A DNA stretch of 60,832 nt from JAFHCF01 sp048497495 (GTDB taxonomy: Bacteria > Pseudomonadota > Alphaproteobacteria > Rhizobiales > Ancalomicrobiaceae): the NCBI GenBank assembly GCA_048497495.1, contig JAFHCF010000224.1:1-60832 (forward strand). Direction: 5' to 3'. The notes beneath the pieces were generated by a model. The model saw nothing but the letters and a program-made list of their open reading frames with translations, was not told the origin of the DNA and searched no databases. The translations under genes were made by a program, and so were the position numbers. This document shows positions 7,900 through 16,330 of this stretch, one piece after another (the first letter of the stretch is position 1; each line of letters starts with the position of its first letter).

Positions 7900-8945
7900 C
7901 GCTTCTCCAGTTCTTCCGACTGCGCCGCGACGGCCGCAAGGCCCATTGGACCGACCGCGTCACCTTCGCCTATCTGGCCCTCGGGGTGGTGATGATGTTC
8001 GGGCCGGTGGTCTGGCTCGCCCTGTCGTCGTTCAAGACGGCGGGGGCCCTGATCGAATTCCCGCCGTCGCTCTGGCCGACGGCGCAGGTCGAGGTGTCGG
8101 TCGCCGGCCGGCCCGGTCAGCTGCCGCTCTTCGAGGTGACGACGGCCGACGGCAAGACCCGCCGGCTCGCCGAGATCCGTCGCATCGGGCTCGTCGCCCA
8201 GATGGTCGATCCGGCCGAACCCGCGACCGTGGTCAAGGTGCCGGTGGAGGCGCGCAAGCCGGTACGCGAGATCGCCTTCGCGTTCGAGAACTACACCGAG
8301 CCGCTCGCCCAGTTCGACTTCGGCCGCTTCCTCGGCAATTCGGTCTTCGTCACGCTGGTCGCCACCGCCATCACCCTGGTGATCAACTCGATGGCGGCCT
8401 ATGCGCTGTCGATCTACGAGTTTCGCGGCAAGAACGCCGCCATGCTCGGCGTCATCGGCACCTTGATGATCCCGATCACCATCATCCTGGTGCCGGTCTA
8501 TCTGGTGGTCACCGAACTCGGCCTGACCAACACGCTGTGGGCGGTGATCCTGCCGGGGGCGGCGACGCCGACGGGCGTCTTCCTGCTGCGCCAATACATG
8601 CTGACCCTGCCGCGCGACCTGATCGAGGCGGCGCGCATGGACAAGGCGTCGGAGTGGCAGATCTACGCCCGCATCGTCATACCGCTGACGCTTCCGGCGC
8701 TGGCGGTGCTGGCCATCTTCTCGATCATGTGGCGGTGGAACGAGTTCCTGTGGCCGCTCGCCGTCCTCACCAAGACCGAGGTCTACACGCTGCAGATCGG
8801 GCTCAACGCCTTCCAGGGCGAGTTGCAGACCCAATGGCACTATCTGCTCGCCATGACCATGGTCTCGCTCCTGCCGATCGCTCTGGTCTTCGTCTTCCTG
8901 CAGCGCTTCATCACCACCGGCATCGCCAACACGGGGATGAAATAA
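7896..8945 (+). CDS. ABC sugar transporter permease (MalG/UgpE type) with enlarged periplasmic loop
   Basis: A 349-residue permease. Helix 1 (LGVVMMFGPVVWLALSSF) is followed by an unusually long hydrophilic segment, roughly residues 52-148, before helix 2 begins at LGNSVFVTLVATAITLVI. The coupling motif EAARMDKASEWQIYARIVIP is near residue 244, followed by the MalG-type block IFSIMWRWNEFLWPLAVL. Relatives of about 275-300 residues have a much shorter first loop. Start overlaps the previous stop by four bases. The extra loop faces the periplasm and could contact the binding protein; that is inference. Confidence 0.9.
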   Translation: MTLLQFFRLRRDGRKAHWTDRVTFAYLALGVVMMFGPVVWLALSSFKTAGALIEFPPSLWPTAQVEVSVAGRPGQLPLFEVTTADGKTRRLAEIRRIGLVAQMVDPAEPATVVKVPVEARKPVREIAFAFENYTEPLAQFDFGRFLGNSVFVTLVATAITLVINSMAAYALSIYEFRGKNAAMLGVIGTLMIPITIILVPVYLVVTELGLTNTLWAVILPGAATPTGVFLLRQYMLTLPRDLIEAARMDKASEWQIYARIVIPLTLPALAVLAIFSIMWRWNEFLWPLAVLTKTEVYTLQIGLNAFQGELQTQWHYLLAMTMVSLLPIALVFVFLQRFITTGIANTGMK

Positions 8946-8950
8946 CCCTC

Positions 8951-10045
8951 ATGGCCGATTTGAAACTCACGAACGTCCGCAAGGACTTCGGCTCCGTCCG
9001 CATCCTCGACGGCATCGATCTGACGGTCGCCGACGGCGAGTTCGTGGTCTTCGTCGGACCCTCGGGCTGCGGCAAGTCGACGATCCTCAGGATCATCGCC
9101 GGGCTCGAACGGGTCAGCGGCGGCACCGTCGAGATCGGCGGGCGCGACGTCACGGGCCTGCCGGCCTCCGAGCGCGGCCTCGCCATGGTGTTCCAGTCCT
9201 ACGCGCTCTACCCGCACATGAGCGTCTACTCCAACATGGCCTTCGCGCTCGAGAACATGGCGATGGGGCGCGACGAGATCGACAAACGGGTGCGCCGCGC
9301 CGCCGCCATGCTGCAACTCGACGGTCTCCTCGATCGCAAGCCCGGCGCGCTCTCCGGCGGCCAGCGCCAGCGCGTCGCCATCGGCCGGGCGATCGTCCGC
9401 GATCCGGCGATCTTCCTGTTCGACGAGCCCTTGTCGAACCTCGACGCCGAGTTGCGGGTCGCCACCCGCAAGGAACTCGCGGCGCTGCACGGCGAGCTCG
9501 GCGGCACCATCATCTACGTCACCCACGACCAGGTCGAGGCGATGACGCTGGCGCACCGCATCGTGGTGCTCAATCGCGGCCGCATCGAACAGGTCGGCGC
9601 GCCGCTCGATCTCTACAATCGGCCCGACAATCTCTTCGTCGCCGGCTTCATCGGCTCGCCGCGGATGAACTTCCTGCCGGGCGTCGCCGACGGCGCCGGC
9701 GGGGTCGGCGTCGACGGGCGGGTGATCCCGCTGGCGGCGGCGGCCGGGCTCGCCGAGGGCGAGGCCGTCACCCTCGGCATCCGGCCCGAGCATCTCGACG
9801 TGGTCGCCGGTGACGCGGCGGACGTCACGGTGACGCTCGATCTGGTCGAGCAGTTGGGCGGCGAGACCTGTCTCTACGGGTCGCGGGCGGATGCCCCATC
9901 GCTGACCGTGCGCAGCGAGGGCCAATGCGCCCTGCGGCGCGGCGCCGACCTGCCGCTCCGGCTGCGGCGCGAACACATCCACCTCTTCGACGCGGACGGC
10001 CGTGCCCGCCGCCTCGACGCATCGATCGTGGGGACGACGGAATGA
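8951..10045 (+). CDS. ugpC: ABC sugar transporter ATP-binding protein (UgpC/MsmK/MalK type)
   Basis: A 364-residue ATPase. Walker A GPSGCGKST is at about residues 36-44, Q-loop in VFQSYALYPHMSV, signature LSGGQRQR near 134, Walker B IFLFDEPLSNLDAELR near 154, and the switch histidine in YVTHDQVEAMTLAHR. After about residue 240 comes the TOBE/OB-fold regulatory domain of carbohydrate importers (LGIRPEHLDVV). It energises the importer made of the preceding two permeases and the binding protein. Five bases separate it from the permease stop, and its own stop overlaps the GH31 start by four bases. Confidence 0.93.
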   Translation: MADLKLTNVRKDFGSVRILDGIDLTVADGEFVVFVGPSGCGKSTILRIIAGLERVSGGTVEIGGRDVTGLPASERGLAMVFQSYALYPHMSVYSNMAFALENMAMGRDEIDKRVRRAAAMLQLDGLLDRKPGALSGGQRQRVAIGRAIVRDPAIFLFDEPLSNLDAELRVATRKELAALHGELGGTIIYVTHDQVEAMTLAHRIVVLNRGRIEQVGAPLDLYNRPDNLFVAGFIGSPRMNFLPGVADGAGGVGVDGRVIPLAAAAGLAEGEAVTLGIRPEHLDVVAGDAADVTVTLDLVEQLGGETCLYGSRADAPSLTVRSEGQCALRRGADLPLRLRREHIHLFDADGRARRLDASIVGTTE

Positions 10046-12384
10046 AGGCGCTCACTCGAGGCGACTATCGCGGCCGTGACGGGGTCTGGGCCGTCTTCTC
10101 GCTCGATTTCGGCGCGGAGATGCGCGTCGGCCTGATGGAGGCCGACATCGGCCGGGCGCGGCTGATCGGGCCCGGCGGCCCGGCGCTCGATCGCGGCTGG
10201 TCGATCGCCCCGAACCGCCAAGAGCCGCCGTGGGCGGGTCGTCTTCGTGACGATCTCACCGGGCTCGCCTGCCCGGCGGCGACGGTGGTCGAGGGCGAGG
10301 GAACCGTGACCATCACGGGTGGGGCGATCCGCGCCGTGGTGCGGCTCGAGCCTTTCGGGATCTCGTGGTTTCGCGCCGGCGAGGCCGAGCCCTTCCTGGA
10401 GGATCGCCGCACCCAGGCCTATTTCCTGTCGCGCCGCACCGGGGCCTTCGCCCATCACATGGCCCGCGACGCGGCCGAGCGTCATCATGGGCTCGGCGAC
10501 AAGTCGGGTCCGCTCGACCACACCGGACGGCGCTACCGGATCGACGCGGTCGACCCCTGCGGCTTCGACGCGGAAATGAGCGATCCGCTCTATAAGATGA
10601 TCCCCTTCCTGATCGTCGACGGGCCGCGCGGCGCCCACGGCGTCTATTGGGACAATCTCGCCCGCGCCGAGGTCGATCTCGGGGCGACGCTCGACAACTA
10701 CCACGGGCTCTTCCGCTCCTATGTGGCGGAGGAGGGCGACCTCGACTATTGGGTCATCGCCGGCCCGGGCGTGCGCGACGTCGTCAAGCGCTTCTCGTGG
10801 CTGACCGGCGGGCAGGCCCTGGCGCCGCGCTGGACCTTCGGTTTCGGCATGACCTCGATGGCGATCGCCGACGCGGCCGACGCCGACGCCCGCATTCGCG
10901 ACTTCGTCGCCATGTGCCGGGAACATCGCATCGGTTGCGACGGGTTCCACTTCGGCTCCGGTTACACGATGATCGGGCCGCGCCGCTACGCCTTCAACTG
11001 GAACCGCGAAAAGTTCCCGGACCCGGAGCAGACCTGCGCCGATCTCTCGGCGGCGGGCTTCCGGCCGGTCGCCAATCTCAAGCCCTGTCTGCTCGACGAT
11101 CATCCCCGGCTCGGCGAACTGCTGGAGGCCGGTGGCTTGGTGCGCGACGGCGAGACCGGCGAGCCGGCGACCGCGCAGTTCTGGGACGGGCTCGGCTTCC
11201 ATCTCGACTTCACCCACCCGAACGGACGGGCGTGGTGGCGCGAGGGGCTGGAGAGGGCGCTGCTCGACGTCGGCCTGCTGATCTGGAACGACAACAACGA
11301 ATACGAGATCTGGGACGAGGACGCGGTGTGCGCCGGCGACGGGCGGCCCTTCCCGCAGCGCCTGGCGCGTCCCGCCCAGGCGTTGTTGATGACCAAGCTC
11401 GCCCATGAGACGACCGCCGATCGCCGACCGGCGGCGCGGCCCCACACCATCACCCGCGGCGGGGCGGCGGGGATCTGGCGCTACGGCCAGACCTGGTCGG
11501 GCGACAACCAGACCGCCTGGAAGACGCTGCGCTTCAACCTCGCCCAAGGGCTCAACATGAGCCTCTCGGGCATGTTCAACATCGGCCACGACGTCGGCGG
11601 TTTCCATGGGCCGAGCCCCGATCCGGAACTGCTCTGCCGCTTCGTCGAGTTCGGCGCCTTCTGGCCGCGCTACATCATGAATTCGTGGAACAGCGACGAG
11701 GTGACGACGCTGCCGTGGATGCATCCGGAGGTCATCCCGCAGATCCGCGCGGCGATCGACCTGCGCTACCGGCTGGTGCCCTATCTCTACACCGGCATGC
11801 GGGCGGCGGCGCTCGCCGACGAGCCCTTCATCCGGCCGCTGTTCCTCGACTTCCCCGACGATCCGGCGATGACGAATCGCGACGACGCCTTCCTCTTCGG
11901 CGACGATCTGTTGGTGGCGCCGGTCCTCGAACAGGGCGCGCGGAGCCGGTCGGTCACTCTGCCGCGCCATCCCGGCGGCTGGTACGAGGTCCACGACGGC
12001 CGCCATCACCAGGGTGGCACGACCGTCGAGGTCGAGGCGCCGCTCGGCCGGCCGCCGCTCTTCCTCAAGGCCGGGGCGATGCTGCCGCTGGCGGTGGCGG
12101 CGGGCGACCGTCCCTCGACCGACGACCCGGGGCGCGAATTGGCGATCTACGGCACCCCGGAGCGGGCGAGCGCGGTGCTCTGGGAGGACGACGGGGTGAC
12201 CGCCGACTGGCGTGGCGGCGGTACGTCGATTCGCTTCGACCTGGTGCGCGACGGCGACGAACTGGTGATCGGCGCCCGCGCCGAGGGGCCGGGCGGGGCG
12301 ACCGCGCCGGTCGTCACGCTGCGCCCGGTCCATGGACAGGCGCTGCGGATCGGTCGCTGCGACGGGGTCGTGCTGCGGCTCTGA
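10042..12384 (+). CDS. Glycoside hydrolase family 31 (alpha-glucosidase/alpha-xylosidase type)
   Basis: A 780-residue GH31 enzyme. The TIM-barrel opens with TFGFGMTSMAIAD; the predicted nucleophile is Asp417 in IWNDNNEYEIWD and the acid/base is Asp488 in TWSGDNQTAWKTL, followed by GMFNIGHDVGGFHG and PRYIMNSWNSDEVTTLPWM. C-terminal beta-sandwich and DUF5110-like region follow (LKAGAMLPLAVAAGD). There is no signal peptide, so it acts in the cytoplasm on a sugar taken up intact by the ABC importer encoded just upstream (four-base overlap with the ATPase gene). The family cleaves terminal alpha-linked glucose, xylose or sulfoquinovose; the glycone here is not determined. Confidence 0.9.
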   Translation: MKALTRGDYRGRDGVWAVFSLDFGAEMRVGLMEADIGRARLIGPGGPALDRGWSIAPNRQEPPWAGRLRDDLTGLACPAATVVEGEGTVTITGGAIRAVVRLEPFGISWFRAGEAEPFLEDRRTQAYFLSRRTGAFAHHMARDAAERHHGLGDKSGPLDHTGRRYRIDAVDPCGFDAEMSDPLYKMIPFLIVDGPRGAHGVYWDNLARAEVDLGATLDNYHGLFRSYVAEEGDLDYWVIAGPGVRDVVKRFSWLTGGQALAPRWTFGFGMTSMAIADAADADARIRDFVAMCREHRIGCDGFHFGSGYTMIGPRRYAFNWNREKFPDPEQTCADLSAAGFRPVANLKPCLLDDHPRLGELLEAGGLVRDGETGEPATAQFWDGLGFHLDFTHPNGRAWWREGLERALLDVGLLIWNDNNEYEIWDEDAVCAGDGRPFPQRLARPAQALLMTKLAHETTADRRPAARPHTITRGGAAGIWRYGQTWSGDNQTAWKTLRFNLAQGLNMSLSGMFNIGHDVGGFHGPSPDPELLCRFVEFGAFWPRYIMNSWNSDEVTTLPWMHPEVIPQIRAAIDLRYRLVPYLYTGMRAAALADEPFIRPLFLDFPDDPAMTNRDDAFLFGDDLLVAPVLEQGARSRSVTLPRHPGGWYEVHDGRHHQGGTTVEVEAPLGRPPLFLKAGAMLPLAVAAGDRPSTDDPGRELAIYGTPERASAVLWEDDGVTADWRGGGTSIRFDLVRDGDELVIGARAEGPGGATAPVVTLRPVHGQALRIGRCDGVVLRL

Positions 12385-12402
12385 GACCGTCGCCGGGCGG
12401 GG

Positions 12403-13257
12403 TCACTCGAGTTCGGACAGCGTCTCGTGGAAGGCCTCGATGCTCTCCAGCCGGCGGCGGGCATCGCTGCCGAGCCGGCGCATCGTCTCGAGCGCGACGA
12501 GGCGGAGCACGGCGAGCGCGCCGCCGTAGGAATCGAGGATCTGCGGCAGTTCCACGGCGCAGGTGAGCGTCCACTTGGCGAAGGCCGGCGCTTCGCGAAT
12601 GCTGCGATCGGCGACGAGGACGACGTCGGCGCCGGTCCCGGCGAGCGACCGCATGACGTCGACGAAGCCGTTCGGCCGCCGCCGCAAGCCCACCACCACG
12701 ACCACGTCGCCGGGGCCGAGATCGGCGAGACCCTCGCCGAGCGTCTGTCCGACGGCGTTGAGGCTCGCCACGTCGGGGCGCAGCTGCGCCATCGTCGAGC
12801 AGAAGTAGGCGGCGGCGAAATGGCTGTTGCGGAAGCCCGCCACCCGGATGCGGCGGGCGGCGGCGAGGGCGCGGGTGACCGCCTCGATGGTCAGCGGGCT
12901 CTGCATCGACAGCGACATCTCGACCAGTTTGGTCTCCGCCGCCATGTTGCGGGCGATGATCGATCCCTGCTGGGGCAGATGATCCATCTCGGCGAGATAG
13001 AGCGGCGAGCCGGAGGCCCGCATCGCCCGGGCCGCCCGCCGCGCCTCCTCGAAGGAGGCATAGCCCAGCCTTCGGAAGAATCGCGACACCGTGGCGTTGG
13101 AGATGCCGACGCGCTCCGCCAGCTCGCCGGCCGCCAGCATCGCCAGTTCGCCCGGCCGCTCGAGGATGAAGTCGGCGGCCTTGCGCTCGCCGTCCGGTAG
13201 CTCGCCATAGAGGCGATGAACGCGCTGGGTGAGGGAATCCTGCTTGATCTGCGCCAT
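12403..13257 (-). CDS. MurR/RpiR-family transcriptional regulator (HTH plus SIS domain)
   Basis: A 284-residue regulator with an N-terminal RpiR helix-turn-helix (LAERVGISNATVSRFFRRLG, residues about 46-65) and a C-terminal SIS domain that binds phosphosugars or related ligands (RRIRVAGFRNSHFAAAYFC; GLGDVVVVVGLRR-type strand). The start chosen is the ATG preceded by GGAGGCGAC, a strong ribosome-binding site; a longer frame exists but crosses one of the predicted operators. It is divergent from a TRAP importer and amino-acid catabolic operon, and two matching palindromes lie in between, so it probably represses both itself and that operon. Confidence 0.92.
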   Translation of the reverse strand: MAQIKQDSLTQRVHRLYGELPDGERKAADFILERPGELAMLAAGELAERVGISNATVSRFFRRLGYASFEEARRAARAMRASGSPLYLAEMDHLPQQGSIIARNMAAETKLVEMSLSMQSPLTIEAVTRALAAARRIRVAGFRNSHFAAAYFCSTMAQLRPDVASLNAVGQTLGEGLADLGPGDVVVVVGLRRRPNGFVDVMRSLAGTGADVVLVADRSIREAPAFAKWTLTCAVELPQILDSYGGALAVLRLVALETMRRLGSDARRRLESIEAFHETLSELE

Positions 13258-13285
13258 GTCGCCTCCGGAGGCCGTGGCAATATAT

Positions 13286-13332
13286 GAAAATCGAATTTCG
13301 CTATTGTAGGTCCGATGAAATTGATATTTCAT
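13286..13332. promoter_or_regulatory. Twin RpiR-type operators
   Basis: Two palindromes with the same half-sites lie between the divergent RpiR and dctQ genes. Site 1 is GAAAATCGAATTTC (13286-13299). Site 2 is ATGAAATTGATATTTCAT (13315-13332), a perfect 7-bp inverted repeat around a TGAT centre. The corresponding GAAA starts are 31 bases apart, about three helical turns, so two repressor dimers could bind the same face of the DNA. GAAA-N6-TTTC half-sites resemble those reported for other RpiR-family regulators. The location is 30 to 90 bases before both start codons. Confidence 0.7.
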
Positions 13333-13376
13333 TGCGAGGTCGAAAGTCCACTACCTCGGTCGGAGACAGACGGGCA

Positions 13377-13910
13377 ATGACCAATCTCGCAGAAACCGCG
13401 AGGGCCTACAGCCTCCGGCTCAATCGATGGGTGGACCGCCTCTGCGTCCTGCTCCTCGCCCTGCTGGTGCTGGACGTGTGGCTCGGCGTGGTGGTGCGCT
13501 ACTTCATCCCGCTGCCGATCACCTTCACCGAGGAATTGGCGCGATACCTGATGATCTGGATGGCGTTGCTCGCCATCTCCTCCGGCATCGTCCATCGCGA
13601 GCACATCGGCGTCGAGTTCCTCTTCAGTCGGTTTCCGGCGGGGATGCGGCGGGTACTGGCGGTCTCCTTCGATCTGATCGGCTTCGCCTTCTTCTTCCTG
13701 CTCTTCTGGTACGGGCTGTCGTTCGCCGAGAAGGGCTTCTCGCGCCTGACGATGATCTACGCGATGCCGAAGGGCTATGCCTTCGCCGCGGTCCCCACCG
13801 CCTCGTTCCTCGCCTGCGTCCAGCTGCTGCTGGTCGGGTTCGGCGATCTCTTCGGCGAAGCCTCGCCGGAGCGCAGTGCGGCCGACGTCGCCGCGGAGGG
13901 TCTCGACTGA
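13377..13910 (+). CDS. dctQ: TRAP transporter small permease (DctQ type)
   Basis: A 177-residue protein with four predicted membrane helices, starting with the first at about residues 22-45 (LCVLLLALLVLDVWLGVVVR). It carries the family's TFTEELARYLMIWMALLA and the HREHIGVEF motif after helix 2. DctQ pairs with the large DctM subunit to use the sodium gradient for import of organic acids delivered by DctP. It overlaps dctM by one base (TGATG). It is the first gene behind the RpiR operators. Confidence 0.92.
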   Translation: MTNLAETARAYSLRLNRWVDRLCVLLLALLVLDVWLGVVVRYFIPLPITFTEELARYLMIWMALLAISSGIVHREHIGVEFLFSRFPAGMRRVLAVSFDLIGFAFFFLLFWYGLSFAEKGFSRLTMIYAMPKGYAFAAVPTASFLACVQLLLVGFGDLFGEASPERSAADVAAEGLD

Positions 13911-15199
13911 TGGGTGCCTATCTGGTCGCCGCCGCCTTCTTCGGCCTTCTCGCCCTCGGTCTGCCGGTCGGCATCGCGATCGGGGTCGCCGGCATGGTCG
14001 GCATCTTCGAAATGGGGCCGCGCTTCATGCCGATGGCGCCGGATCGGCTGTTCGCCGGGCTCGATCTGTTTCCCTTCCTGGCCATGCCGTTCTTCGTCCT
14101 GGCGGGCGAGATCATGAACCGCTCGGGGATCACCATGGGCCTCGTCCGGCTCGCCGACGCGCTGGTCGGCTGGCTCCGGGGCGGCATGGCGCATTCCAAC
14201 ATGGTCGCCTCGGTGATGTTCGCCGGCATCACCGGATCGGCGACGGCGGACGCGGCGGCCTTCGGCAACACGCTGGTGCCGGCCATGGTCGCCGGCGGCT
14301 ATTCCCGGCCCTATGCCTGCGCCGTGACCGCCGCCGGCTCGATCATCGGGCCGACCATCCCACCCTCGACGCTCGCCATCATCTACGGCTCGATCATGGG
14401 CGTGTCGATCGCCGGCCTGTTCGCCGCCGGCATCCTGCCGGGGCTCCTGATCGGCGTCGTCTGCATGGCGGTGATCGCGTTCACGGCGCGGGCCAAGGGG
14501 CTGCCGGAAGGGAAGGGGCGGCCGAGCATCCGCGCCGTCTTCACGGCGCTGCGCGAGGGCATCCTCGCGGCGCTGCTGCCCGTCTTCATCCTCGGCTCGA
14601 TCCTCGGCGGCTTCGCCACGCCGACCGAAGCGGCGGCGGTGGCGGTGGCCTATTCGCTCTTCGTCGGTGGGGTGATCTACCGCGCCCTGACCTGGAGGGA
14701 CCTCTACGAGATCGGGGTCAGGACGGCGCGGATCACCGGCGTGATCTTCCTGATCATCGCGGCGGCGACGATCCTCGGCTGGTGGGCGACCTTCAACCGC
14801 GTGCCCCAGGCGGTCGCCGCGGCGATCCTGTCGATCTCGCAGGATCCCAAGGTGGTGATCGGGCTGATCCTGGCGCTGCTGCTCTTGATCGGCCTGGTGA
14901 TGGACATCAACGCCACCCTGATCATCCTGGCGCCGGTGCTGGCGCCGCTCACCCTGAAGATCGGCATGGAGCCGGTGCACGCCGGCATCGTGATCATCCT
15001 CGCCCTCAACATCTCGCTCATGACGCCACCGGTGGGGGCCTGTCTCTTCGTTCTGTCCTCCGTCACCGGAGAGAAGATCGAGGCGATCGCCAAGGAGCTC
15101 TGGCCCTTCATCCTGGCGGAAGTCGCGGTGCTCGTCGCCGTCGCCTACTGGGAAGACATGACCCTGTTCGTCCCCCGTCTGCTCGGCTTCGTCGGATAG
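13910..15199 (+). CDS. dctM: TRAP transporter large permease (DctM type)
   Basis: A 429-residue membrane protein with about twelve helices. Family hallmarks visible are the N-terminal AFFGLLALGLPVGIAIGVAG, PFFVLAGEIMNRSGITMGLV near residue 60, the substrate/sodium-site stretch GSIIGPTIPPSTLAIIYG and, in the second half, LVMDINATLIILAPVLAP and NISLMTPPVGACLFVLSS. These are the two pseudo-symmetric Pro/Asn motif regions of DctM. The gene starts within the dctQ stop codon. It works with the DctQ and DctP proteins of the same operon; substrate is probably an amino-acid-derived acid given the enzymes downstream. Confidence 0.94.
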   Translation: MGAYLVAAAFFGLLALGLPVGIAIGVAGMVGIFEMGPRFMPMAPDRLFAGLDLFPFLAMPFFVLAGEIMNRSGITMGLVRLADALVGWLRGGMAHSNMVASVMFAGITGSATADAAAFGNTLVPAMVAGGYSRPYACAVTAAGSIIGPTIPPSTLAIIYGSIMGVSIAGLFAAGILPGLLIGVVCMAVIAFTARAKGLPEGKGRPSIRAVFTALREGILAALLPVFILGSILGGFATPTEAAAVAVAYSLFVGGVIYRALTWRDLYEIGVRTARITGVIFLIIAAATILGWWATFNRVPQAVAAAILSISQDPKVVIGLILALLLLIGLVMDINATLIILAPVLAPLTLKIGMEPVHAGIVIILALNISLMTPPVGACLFVLSSVTGEKIEAIAKELWPFILAEVAVLVAVAYWEDMTLFVPRLLGFVG

Positions 15200-15227
15200 C
15201 CGGCCACCCCTCGAGAAGGAGAGTCCC

Positions 15228-16265
15228 ATGACGTTTCTGAGAACCCTCGGCCTCGGCCTCGCCGTCGCCTGCCTGTCGACCCGGGTGCTGGCGGCCGACG
15301 TCACCATCCGCCTCGCCCATCTCAACCCCGACGATCCGTTCCAGAGTCATTCCGGCGCCATGGCGGCGGTGTTCAAGTCGCTGGTGGAGAGCAGCTCCAA
15401 CGGCGCCATCGAGGTTCAGCTCTTCGCCAACGGCCAGCTCGGCAAGGACGGCGAGGTGATCGAACAGGTCCGCTCCGGCCTGGTCGAGAGCACCATCTCG
15501 TCGGCCGGCGGCATCGCCCAGCATTATCCGCTGGTCGGCGTCTTCGACATTCCCTTCGCCTTCCCCAACATCGGCGTCGCCAGCCGGGTGATCGACAGGA
15601 AGAGCGACTTCGGCAAGAAGTTCGTCGCCGATCTCGAGGGCAAGACCGGGCTCGAGGTGCTCGGACTGATCGATTCCGGCGGTTTCTTCGCCTTCACCAA
15701 TTCCAAGCGCCCGATCAAGTCGACCGCCGACATGGCGGGACTGCGCATCCGCACCATGACGCTGCCGACCCACGAGGCGATCATCTCGTCGCTCGGTGGC
15801 CAGCCGACGGCGCTGCCCTGGGCCGAGGTCTACACCGCGCTGCAGACCGGCGTCGCCGACGGCGAGATGAACCCGGTGCCGGTCATCGCCTTCGCCAAGT
15901 TCGACGAGGTGCAGAAGTATCTCTCCGTCACCAACCACCTGATCACGCCCTATGTCTGGACGATGAACAAGGCATTCTACGACGGCCTCAGCCCGCAGAA
16001 CCGCTATCTCGTCAACTGGGCGGCCGACGTCGCCACGGAAGCCGGGCGCTCGATGAGCCGCGTCATCGAGGCCTCCGACAAGGGCCTGCCGGCGCTGGCC
16101 AAGAAGATGAGCATCAACGTCGTGCCGCCGGACGAGCAGGCGAAGTTCGCGGCCCTCGCCCAGCCGGCGGTGCGCAAGCTGATCGAGCAGAAATACGGCG
16201 CCGACGGCCTCGCCATGCTCGACAGCATGCTGGCGTCGATCGAAAAGGAGAAGAAGGCGTACTGA
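15228..16265 (+). CDS. dctP: TRAP transporter solute-binding protein (DctP type)
   Basis: A 345-residue periplasmic protein with a signal peptide (FLRTLGLGLAVACLSTRVLA, cleavage likely after VLA). The DctP fold is seen in IRLAHLNPDDPFQSHSGAMA, LGKDGEVIEQVRSGLVEST and the hinge/arginine region GLRIRTMTLPTHEAIISSLG near residue 165, where the conserved Arg that binds the substrate carboxylate lies. AGGAGAG precedes the ATG. It follows dctM and precedes the lyase gene; a perfect hairpin separates it from the latter. Confidence 0.93.
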   Translation: MTFLRTLGLGLAVACLSTRVLAADVTIRLAHLNPDDPFQSHSGAMAAVFKSLVESSSNGAIEVQLFANGQLGKDGEVIEQVRSGLVESTISSAGGIAQHYPLVGVFDIPFAFPNIGVASRVIDRKSDFGKKFVADLEGKTGLEVLGLIDSGGFFAFTNSKRPIKSTADMAGLRIRTMTLPTHEAIISSLGGQPTALPWAEVYTALQTGVADGEMNPVPVIAFAKFDEVQKYLSVTNHLITPYVWTMNKAFYDGLSPQNRYLVNWAADVATEAGRSMSRVIEASDKGLPALAKKMSINVVPPDEQAKFAALAQPAVRKLIEQKYGADGLAMLDSMLASIEKEKKAY

Positions 16266-16289
16266 CGCCGCTTCACCCAACACAGGCGG

Positions 16290-16311
16290 CACCGGGGCGA
16301 GCGCCCCGGTG
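16290..16311 (+). other. Intercistronic hairpin after dctP
   Basis: CACCGGGGCG (16290-16299) and CGCCCCGGTG (16302-16311) form a perfect 10-bp stem with a two-base loop. No T-run follows. It lies between the binding-protein gene and the diaminopropionate ammonia-lyase gene and probably tunes relative mRNA levels. Confidence 0.55.
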
Positions 16312-16330
16312 TCGACCCAGGAGATCCCCC

